Assembly (NCBI GenBank): GCA_014529385.2
Contig: CM043944.1
Span: 88,876,884-88,932,383 of the forward strand
DNA: 55,500 bases
Reading direction: 5' to 3'
DNA from: Adiantum capillus-veneris
Taxonomy: Eukaryota > Streptophyta > Polypodiopsida > Polypodiales > Pteridaceae
This document shows positions 35,901 through 44,100 of the stretch, piece after piece; the stretch's first letter is position 1; each line of letters opens with the position of its first letter. Made by a program: the position numbers and the translations under genes. The notes beneath the pieces were generated by a model, which saw only the letters and a program-made list of their open reading frames with translations, searched no databases and was not told the DNA's origin.

Positions 35901-37833
35901 TAATGCCACAATCAACAGGCAAGAGGGAGGAATGGAAACGTTCTTGCCGTGGATCATCTAATGAATCTGCCAAGTGATATTTTGACACCAAGGGATGCTG
36001 AGAACTCATTGCAACATTCAAAGTCAAGAGACCCTATACTCATGCATGAATAGCCAAACTTCTTTCTATCTCTCTGACTACTATGATCTCAAATATCTCG
36101 TTTGCGCGACTACTCCTCAAGCCACACTTCAAAAGCTAGGATAGCATGTCTCATTGCCACATCAAGAAAGAGGACTACAGTGAAAACACTCTACAGGAGG
36201 AGCTGATACGACAAAAATGTTTAAACTAGACAGCATGTCTCATTGCCCCTTCAAGAAAAAGGGCTGCTATGGAAACACTCTACAACAGGAGCTTATACAA
36301 CAATTAAGTTTGACCACTAGAAGGAAGCCCAAAAACTCTCTGCAAATTTTAGGTGAAATCAATTTACAGTAACATACAAAATCCGACGCTAGGGAAGGAT
36401 GCTGGAGACTCAACTCTCTGATGCAGGGAGCAACTAGAACAAGAGTCTTCCATCCATGAGAAGACCTTCCAAGCAACACTAAATTAGGACTGCTTAACTG
36501 AAGTGTCTTAATCAGGAAGGCTACCACACATTCTTACACATCACAAAATTCTGGCTAGCAAGAAGGAAAAATCCCTATCCATAAAAGCATTTCTTTTCAA
36601 TTCTATCCTGTTTTCAAGAACATCTTTGTAACACCATAGTAAAGTTGTTTCCTGTTTAACTGTGCATCACTAGCCAAATTTTTAGAGAGTTTTCCTCCCA
36701 CGGTGAAATTGAAATGCCAGGCAATGGACATGAGTAGGATATTAAGCTTAGGATGCATCGGTGTCAGTAAAAATCCCTCAACATTGAAATGCCAGGCAAT
36801 GCACATGAGTAGGCTATTAAGCTTAGGATGCATCAGTGTCAGTACAATCCCTCAACATACTTTCCTTCACTACACATGAAAATAAGACGAGAGCTTTGAT
36901 TCCATGAGGAAAAGGTCAGAACCAGTAAATGAAAGCAATAAAGATCAGTCATCGTGAAGAAGATACACTCTTGGAATTTCCCCTCACTCAAACTTCACAA
37001 CCAAGGTGGTCTGGCTACGAGTATATGGCCCGCGAAAACATTAACCTGCAGTTAGCTTCAAATTAGCAGTCACTTGTAATGAAGTGACACAAAAGAGAGC
37101 CTTCAAGTACCACAAATGTGCAATACTTCATTACCAGAAAGTAATAAAGAACTTGGACCACTGATCACTTTCTCACATGGCGCACTGGTCACTCTCTCAC
37201 ATGCACATGATGTTTGGGAAGAGCGTGCAGAACGCATGCCATTTCTGGCTCACTCAAAACCAAAACGATGTACTTCTGCTTAGCAAAGGACCACTGATTC
37301 AAGAACTACCATCAGCCTAGTCACAACAGGACTACTTTGCAACAGCTTAGAGGTTCAAGAACTACCTGCAATCGAATCACATACTCCTCCTCTTTCTCAA
37401 TGAAGAACGTGTTGAACTTTTCCAGCTCTGCATTCAGAAGATGGATGAAATCTGCCTCTTCCGCACTGAGGTCCATGGAAGCTAAATCAGGGTGCAGGCA
37501 CTCAGAGACCGCTCCACCAGCACTGCCAGAGCTACTCTTTGCACCAGTGACGGAGCCACCATTAACAGAAGAATCTTGGCCCTCAGACAAGACAGGCACA
37601 TTACCAGGTGGGCTGCCATTATCTGCAGCCCTGCTCGTGGTTATGGAAGCTTCATCCTGTAGAATCCTCGCACCTCCTTCGCGCTCAGGGCTTGAAAATG
37701 CAGCCTCAGTGAAGCATTCAGGTGCAGACAATTGTTTCAATCGCTTCTTGAGTTGCTTGTATGACAAGTACTTGTCCCTCCATTCCGGCAGGGTTTCTTC
37801 CAGCTGACTCTGCAGGCGCTTTCCGAACTTCAT
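32378..37833 (-). CDS. SPX: SPX-domain protein (phosphate/inositol-pyrophosphate sensor), three exons
   Basis: Joined exons 37833-37366, 33181-33025 and 32901-32378 give exactly 383 codons (382 aa). Both introns are GT-AG, and the phases (0, then 1) fit without adjustment. The start [20 protein letters not shown] is the diagnostic SPX N-terminus, with [12 protein letters not shown] (Y25, K26, K29, K30) of the inositol-pyrophosphate pocket. [16 protein letters not shown] closes exon 1, [19 protein letters not shown] closes exon 2, and [13 protein letters not shown] (K212-K219) opens exon 3. A PFF(T)TELL segment and a C-terminal IYRSTLAAL...[12 protein letters not shown] match stand-alone SPX1-4-type proteins. 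In plants these bind PHR transcription factors when phosphate is ample and keep them from DNA. The 382-aa length is long for SPX1-3 because of an ~80-residue low-complexity loop after helix 2. The first intron is 4.2 kb. Confidence 0.9.
33025..33181 (-). CDS. SPX: SPX gene exon 2
   Basis: 157 nt, acceptor AG at 33183-33182 after a T-rich tract, donor GT at 33024-33023. Encodes [12 protein letters not shown] to the first base of the Gly in SLNYTG. Confidence 0.88.
33335..33353. repeat. Poly-G run (19) in SPX intron 1
   Basis: Uninterrupted G homopolymer on the plus strand, C on the transcribed RNA. Confidence 0.9.
33659..33684. repeat. Poly-G run (26) in SPX intron 1
   Basis: Uninterrupted G homopolymer preceded by a duplicated GTGCAATAGAATG. 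Confidence 0.9.
33717..35750 (+). mobile_element. Non-autonomous copia-like element inside SPX intron 1
   Basis: Inserted antisense to SPX. Two diverged LTR-like ends (about 33717-33937 and 35519-35750) share GGTATTTA.TTTAC.TATTTGTC, CCATTGTA(T)C(A)AT and TTCATTGCCAA(G)GTTGATT. The left one ends GACA and is followed at once by a primer-like TGGTATCAAAGC (33938-33949). Inside is a broken copia Gag: '[14 protein letters not shown]', '[16 protein letters not shown]', '[14 protein letters not shown]', and a knuckle [14 protein letters not shown] with its last Cys mutated to Tyr. A 168-bp tandem duplication covers 34476-34811. No protease, integrase or RT is seen, so it depended on other elements. 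Outer boundaries are approximate. Confidence 0.65.
34476..34811. repeat. 168-bp tandem duplication within the intronic element
   Basis: Units begin CCATTTAGATGCTTTAG at 34476 and 34644 and end GAAAGAATACCAAGAA; about 93% identical. Confidence 0.88.
35775..35787. repeat. Poly-G run (13) in SPX intron 1
   Basis: Follows a short TTTTC repeat just beyond the right end of the copia-like insertion. Confidence 0.85.
36136..36303. repeat. Imperfect ~78-bp repeat pair in SPX intron 1
   Basis: Two copies of AGCATGTCTCATTGCC...TCAAGAAA..G...GAAAACACTCTACA..AGGAGCT, about 88 bp apart start to start. Confidence 0.75.
36708..36857. repeat. 75-bp tandem duplication in SPX intron 1
   Basis: Units begin ATTGAAATGCCAGGCAATG at 36708 and 36783 and end TCCCTCAAC; about 93% identical. 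Confidence 0.92.
37366..37833 (-). CDS. SPX: SPX gene exon 1
   Basis: 156 codons from ATG at 37833 to ...EEEYVIRLQ; donor GT at 37365-37364. Holds the first half of the SPX domain and the Ser/Gly-rich loop. Confidence 0.9.
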
Positions 37834-38149
37834 TACCCCTCAAATGGGAGTAATCTTTGCGGAACTTGGAAGTACAGATATGGAGGTTGAACCCTGAGGA
37901 TGCTAGGCCTGCTGGAGGGTGTTCTGATCAGCCATGTGTACGGAGTTCAAGCTTCCCATCAGAAAGGCGAGCTGGCCGACAACGAAGAATCTCCGATCTA
38001 GGACTGTGACGGAAAGCTTGAGTGACTGCAGCTGAGCTATGGTGATTCTGCATGTACAAGACGGTGAAGAGGTGTGACGCGGGGGCAAGGCAGTAAAACT
38101 GAGAACAGCGTAGAACCGTGGCGCTGAAGAAAAAGAGAGGTACCCACAA

Positions 38150-38157
38150 GCATATTC
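38150..38157. promoter_or_regulatory. P1BS site GCATATTC
   Basis: Exact match to GNATATNC, 317 bp upstream of the SPX start codon. Confidence 0.6.
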
Positions 38158-38205
38158 TTCAGGATGTCGACGTTAATGGGCACATTCTCAAGCACAATGC
38201 CCACA

Positions 38206-38213
38206 GAATATTC
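38206..38213. promoter_or_regulatory. P1BS site GAATATTC
   Basis: Perfectly palindromic match to GNATATNC, 49 bp from the other site. Confidence 0.62.
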
Positions 38214-38354
38214 TCTGCCACATGCCAAAATCAACATCAAAATCCTACCTCTTCTCTTACCTTCCAAGCTTTCTTTAAACTATTGCTTTCTAAATGGACC
38301 TCTCAACTTATAGTGGACCCTCGATGAATGCCCAGCCTCATTCTCCACCCTCAT

Positions 38355-38675
38355 CATCTATATGTACTAGTACGGGGAAGGCGGCCTCTCTCTCTCTCTC
38401 TTTCTCTCTCCCTCTTTATCGTGCGCAAAGGACTTTTGACTGTAGCCTTCAGCTCGCAGCTCTCAACACATGTAAAGGGCACTCTCACTGCCTTTATAGA
38501 ATACATATAGAGTCTATAACAGCAATCTGAGTACCCTTTACACGTGTCAACGTCTGCGAGCTGAAGGCTAAATGCCAAAGTAAGAGAAGCTCACGTGCAC
38601 GGGATAAAGAGGGGAAGCGAAAGAGACAGAGAGAGGCCGCCTTCGGCGGCTAACCGTACTCGTCTATACTATAAT
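38355..38675. repeat. ~320-bp foldback (inverted repeat), MITE-like
   Basis: Left arm from about 38357 and right arm ending about 38673 are reverse complements over roughly 150 bp with scattered mismatches. Matching pieces include GTAGCCTTCAGCTCGCAG / CTGCGAGCTGAAGGCTA, TGTAAAGGGCACTC / GAGTACCCTTTACA, GAAGGCGGCCTCTCTCTC / GAGAGAGGCCGCCTTC, and GTACGG / CCGTAC. The centre (38490-38520) is nearly palindromic, so there is almost no loop. No clear target duplication. It lies ~0.5 kb upstream of the SPX ATG. Confidence 0.8.
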
Positions 38676-38771
38676 AAAAGGGGGAGCGATCCCCCCCCCC
38701 TCCTCACACGTGTTGCTTGCTCTTGAGTCCGACGAGTGTGGCCTGCAATTGGGCCTATGTCCAGCGTGCTC

Positions 38772-38816
<45 letters not shown>
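38772..38816. repeat. (GA)n microsatellite
   Basis: About 21 GA units with one AA interruption. Confidence 0.95.
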
Positions 38817-38819
<3 letters not shown>

Positions 38820-38913
38820 CAGTCTACGCGGCTGTTCCTTGCGGGACGTCAAAGGCTCCAGGTACGATCATTGGAGTTGGAGTAATGTGCTAAGGCCCGG
38901 GTGTGTGCGCGTC

Positions 38914-39164
38914 TGTGCGCTCCTTGCCGCACTGTCGAAGCAAGGGACTTGCCAATACACCGTATGCGAGCCACAAACGGCTCCAAGCACACAACAAGCC
39001 TAAACTAGCAAGCTCAAGAAAACAAAGGGTGTGTCACTCACCGCTCTACGCTCGCCTTCGTGGTGGATTCCTCGCCGCGATGAAGAAGAAGCTGCAGTCG
39101 TGCCGCGCTCAACCGCTTCGCCGCCGTCGTGCCTTCGTAATGCTCGATCGCACACACACTCTCC

Positions 39165-39196
<32 letters not shown>

Positions 39197-39490
39197 AGGA
39201 GGTGAAGAAGAAGAAGATGGAGATGGAGCAAGAGCACTCTTCAATTGCACAAATGAGAGAATGAGTAAAAATTAGGTTTAGTTAGCTTTTATAGGAGCTC
39301 ACCCCATTCACACTTGGGCGCCCATGCTTAGCCAACTAACCCTAGCATGTCCAAGTTAGAGTGCGCCTCTCATCGACGATCACTCTTACCCTTTTCCTAT
39401 TGGTCCGACAAGCCCGGTACCTGACTCTACCAAATACATAATACGCGTCCATCGTAGGTGATGGGTGTCCGTGAGCCGTGAGGGTTAACA
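38914..39490 (-). repeat. 3' LTR of the Gag-protease element
   Basis: Plus-strand ends TGTGCGCTCC and GGGTTAACA. Contains a TC/CA microsatellite at about 39159-39196 and the promoter motifs described for the 5' LTR. Confidence 0.95.
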
Positions 39491-39503
39491 TGCCCCCCTT
39501 CCT
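39491..39503 (-). other. Polypurine tract of the Gag-protease element
   Basis: In element orientation AGGAAGGGGGGCA directly before the LTR's TGTTAACC; primes plus-strand DNA. Confidence 0.9.
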
Positions 39504-41085
39504 GATGTAGATTCCGTCCTCGGAAGCTATTGAGTTGAAGCTAGTTCGTCGAGGTGGAAGAGCATTTGAGATGAATGTCCTTAGCCTTCTTCAGTCACTG
39601 CAAAATCAAACAACATTGGCACAGTAATTGCATTCTCTTAAAAAGCATATGCAGTTTAGGTAGACAAATTGATTGGTAAAAGAATTTCAAACAATTTGGC
39701 AGCAATGAACATTAAATTGCAATGTAATCAAATGCATAAACAGATGTAAAGGTAGAAAATTAAACAAGTCTGGGATCGCTAATTTGACGGTCGAAAGGCA
39801 CTAGAGATCGAATATTAATACCATGGGTAAGCTTCTTAATTTTCTGTGGTCAATTAAGTTGTTTAATCGCGAGAGCCAAGTATTTATGTTCGAGGGCTGA
39901 CTAGAGGCTATATCTAGAAAACCTTGTAGTTAAGCTACCATAAAAGGAATTTCTCATGAAATCATCGCCTGTCTGATTACTTTTTCTTTGACCCCCCAAA
40001 GTCTTTTCACATTGATTCAATTATGAAGTGGGTGCTTATTTTGTATGCCTTGGGTTTTTTGCTTTTCAAGGAAAAGCGCCCACACTGGGAACCTCTAGGG
40101 CTCTAGTACCATAGGCAATACATGTGAGTGAAGTACCAAATTAAGCTGAGATTTCTCTTCCAGCTTAAAATTTTACATTGTGGCACTTTGATTTTTTGCT
40201 TGTTCATTTTCAACATTTTAATTTTGTAACTTTGGGGGGTCATATAACATTGTTACCCTCCCCAGGCTCATCACATTAGTAAACTCCCTTTATAATACTT
40301 AAGCTAAAGGTCACTAGGGTTAAGTCCACTAGAAAGCCCTAGTACATTTCACACAATGCTGCTTAAATCGGATTAAGAACCTAAGTAACCATTGCTTATT
40401 AGGAAGGCATTCCCCATGGTATTAAGAGAAGATTTCTAACACCTAACTTGGTCAAACTAGCTTAGTCGGACTGCTTGATTTTTAAACCTAACAAGTGATT
40501 ATGACAAAACATTACATTGAATTAAATGTTTGATACTAAGCAAATGCACTGAATATTATGCTACCAATCACAATCAAAGCAGACAATCATAGATGCAAAA
40601 AGATAACGGCAATGCTAATGGACAAGAAACACCTGTTTGTGTTGATGGTCGCGCTTGATTTGAAGGTTCCATGAAGGTCCAAATCCTATCAATAGCAACA
40701 CGCTCCTGTACACACTAGGAAACAAAAGGAATACCTCCAGGAGGCACATTAGTGGGAAAAGAGAACTTTGCTAATCTCTCAACTCTAAAACAGAAACACT
40801 CCTATCGTACTAATCTTACCTAACCTCCATCATTCAAGTGATGAGGATCAAAGGTTTTTTATGGCATAGGTTTCTGTTTCACTGTACCAGATGTGACATG
40901 TGTAGGTCTGAGTCAATGTTTTGACTTTAATGTGCATACTCGTTTGCTAATTGCTCTTGCTCTTTTTTTTTTTTTTTTTTGTGAGTATAAAGCTTTATAT
41001 GTACATTCCCTAAGATTGGAGATATAGAGGTCAGGGAAAAAGGTTGAGAGGGAAGCAAGTGAATGATGACAGTCAGCAAACACTC
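39504..41085 (-). other. Non-coding 3' region of the Gag-protease element, no pol
   Basis: About 1.6 kb between the ORF and the polypurine tract. I searched the frames on both strands for RT (xxDD), RNase H and integrase (HHCC, D-D-E) motifs and found none; only short frames and a 17-T run at about 40964-40980 occur. Where an autonomous relative would carry RT and integrase, this element has A/T-rich filler, so pol has been replaced or lost. Confidence 0.75.
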
Positions 41086-41098
41086 CCCCCTTCCTTGG
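41086..41098 (-). other. Internal polypurine-tract-like motif
   Basis: In element orientation AAGGAAGGGGGGAGTGTT, six bases after the ORF stop; it shares AGGAAGGGGGG with the real 3' polypurine tract and even leads into TGTT. Could serve as a second plus-strand primer or mark an old 3' end. Confidence 0.55.
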
Positions 41099-41103
41099 GT
41101 AGA

Positions 41104-44100
41104 TCATACCGTTTGAAATGAGTTTGTCACTCTTTGAAACCAATTGTTCCAGTTGGTAATAGGTGAGGATTTTTGCCAGTAGTTTTCTATTACCCTAGGT
41201 GCCTTGTCAAGTTGCAAGGGTGGTAAGGTACTCTCCCAGGATCGAACTTGAAGTGGTTCATCAGGTGATTCTTGAACACTGAGAGGTGTGGATTCTTTTG
41301 TAGCTTCATTGAGGTCCACTACTATAGATGGAGGCGGTGTAGAAGCTTTTACCTCTATGGATGTATTACATGAGGAGCTAGAATCTTCATGGGACTCCCC
41401 CCTTCCTGAGCTAGGTGGAACAAATCGTTCTTTCTTTGGTACCCAAACTAGCTCGGGAGCAGGTGTGTAGCATTCTGTGATTTTTTTCTTTCCACAATCA
41501 TTGATTCGTTTTGGAGCTACGGGATTGGGCTCACTTGGGTCAGGTGATCGGTAAGAGCACAATCTACGTTTCGGCACCCAGATTTGATCATTTCCTTGAT
41601 AGTAGCCTTGGGCTTCCAATAGTCGTTTAGGGATCCATCGCAACATTTTCTTACTTTTCTTGGAGCGAGTGGTACGTTTCTTACAAGGCTTCTGTTTTTT
41701 AGCACTAGCTATGGTCACGAAAGAAGCTTTAGGGACCCACTTGTATGTTTTCTTCGTTACATTAGGATGAGTCTTGTCGGAAGCGATATGCATTGCTTGT
41801 AGCATATTTAAGGGTATAGGCATTTCATCCCCCTCAGGTGTTACCCAGGTCGTCCCCCTATTTCCCCAAGTGTCTATGGTTGATGCTAGGTGGACCCAAT
41901 CCACATTGTCTGATTCCGTCATACCCGGTAACACATCCATGTAAGGAGAATCTTGGCCAATGTCTGTATCCTTCTTACAAGTGTAACAATATTGTAGTGG
42001 GGCCGAGTGAACTGTGGTGTCAAAGAGATGATCAATAATGGTTTTACTCCCTAAGGGGTGTACCTTACCAGTCACCAAATCCACTCTAAGGACAGAGTCT
42101 TGGAATTGCAAATAGACATGATTTTTAGACCAATCGTGAACCATTTGTGCTTCCCTCATGAATGGTCGTCCTAAAATCATTTCATATGACATAAGGTGTT
42201 TAGAGAAATCCATTACAATGAACGTATGTCGTACCTTGTGTCCTAGAACTTTGATCTTAAGATCCTTGAGCATCCCCATAGGTTTGGCTATGGTACCATT
42301 TGCCATCTTTACCACAATGTTAGTAACACTGAGGCGGGGTTTTCCCATGGATTCCCAACAATCTTTTGTAACGATGCTAACTCCCGCACCACCATCAAGA
42401 ATTCCCTTTATAGTTAATCCCTTGGTAGTGATGGGTAGGGTTGCATTAGACTCGTCGCCTTCAAAATACTGCCCTAATTCGTTAATGGGTACCTCAATCA
42501 CAGACTCGTGTCCATCTAAGTCAAGTGATTGCACATGATTTTCCTCATCAATCATAATCGAGTCAGGCCTATTTGGTTGCGCAAACTGCGGTAATCCCGT
42601 TCGTAGCTCTCCGTTAAGGAATGCTCGAAGTGCAAGGAATAACTCAGGATCTCCATACAGCTTTGCTATGATCGTGGTTCGGACCTCAGAAGACATGAAG
42701 TCCACTAGTTTGGCAACATTCATTGGTGTTTTGCAGGGTGTAGGTCCTTGACTAGGAACTGGTGAGGATGGAATCTCATATTCCTCAATGGGATCAGGTA
42801 TTCCTTTGTTAAACATCCTTTCCAACAAGAAAGGTGTATGCTCACTTTCTGATGTCCCGTCCTCACTCCCTTCTTGGATGATACTAGATATGGCTAACGG
42901 TCTATGGTTCATGTGGGGTGGATGAACTTGCGTGGGAAACATTGTGTCATGAATTTTGATATGCATGGGTTCTGGTTCTAGTTTCCTTTGAGTCTCCTCC
43001 ACTAAACCTCTTAGATGTTTCACCTGCTTAATCTCGTCTACTGGGTTTGGGTACGTCCCAATCTTCTTTTTATGATTCTTCCCTTTTTGCCCCTGCGGTT
43101 TATCTTGGGGATCTTGGATTGGATTTGGAAACACTTGTGGTGTTTTCAGAGGCTCTTTATGGTTTTCTCTTATTCGGTTTTCATTTGGTTCCATGTTACG
43201 GTTTTCTTTGTCGGTCTTTCCCTTTGTGGTATTGGTTCTAGTTTCCATTGTCTCGACTGAATCTGAATCATCCTCGAGGTCATTCATATACACGGGGTCA
43301 TCTCCTGTTCCTATGTTTGTTTTGGAACTTGGCTTTGAATTTTCCATATTCTGCGACTTCTTCCTTCGTGTCTTATTTTTCTTTGCTTGGATAACTGACA
43401 CGGTATCTCTCTCTTCGAGGATATGTCCTGGCCCTTGGAGCATGGACCGTGTAATCGCATAAGCGGGTGCGACGGGTGGTATTGGCGGCGTCACACTAGC
43501 AATTTCGACCAAATTTAGGGGTGTGATTTTAGGCGCATTTGGGTTATAGGGGCATTGGGCAATCAAGTGATCTATGCCACAACGATTACATGTGAGTATT
43601 GGCATTGCAGACGTGCTCCCTTGATTCATTTGCATCTGTGCAGCATTCTTTTGCAGCCTAATAGGGCATTCCGCTACTCGATGTGGTCCACCACACTCGT
43701 AGCATTGAAGAGGTGGCCTCCTAGCCTGGGTGTTGATATTTTGACCTCTGGATGCGAGAGCAGCAGCTTGATAAACCGGCTTGACTTGCCCCCAACAATC
43801 TTCCATGTAGTATATAGGACACTCTTCCAATGTATCAAGTCCATAGGCAATACTAGTGTCTATTTCCTCCTCACAGCCATCTGCATAAGCATTAGATGGC
43901 TCGCAACCCACTTGGTTCATAGGGGCGACTCTTGGATGCGGGGGCTGCGGTCCTAGCACAGGAGGTGGTAGCGGTGTAGTTTGTACAACATTTTGAGATC
44001 TAGGGACCATGTGTTGCGGTAGTTGCTCAACAGGTGGAGTAGGCATCAATACAGGAGCTCGAGGTGCATCCGTCCAGGCTACAGGTGGTCTATTTGCCAT

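Larger units (their letters stand above)
37834..38350 (-). promoter_or_regulatory. SPX upstream region with two P1BS motifs
   Basis: Two matches to the P1BS consensus GNATATNC, the binding site of PHR-type MYB factors that drive phosphate-starvation genes, lie 317-380 bp upstream of the ATG: GCATATTC at 38150-38157 and GAATATTC at 38206-38213. A TATA-like CTATAAG on the minus strand lies near 38306-38312. If that is the core promoter, the P1BS sites would be downstream of the start site, so the transcription start is open. A minus-strand ATG at 38267 opens a 76-codon upstream frame with a splice-donor-like AAGGTAAGA a few bases later. The family is known to be PHR-induced and to feed back on PHR. 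Confidence 0.6.

Noticed and set aside
38663-38690. Helitron 5' end (TCTATACTATAATAAAAGG)
   Set aside because: Resembles plant Helitron starts, but it is preceded by G instead of A, overlaps the foldback arm, and no 3' hairpin with CTRR was found.
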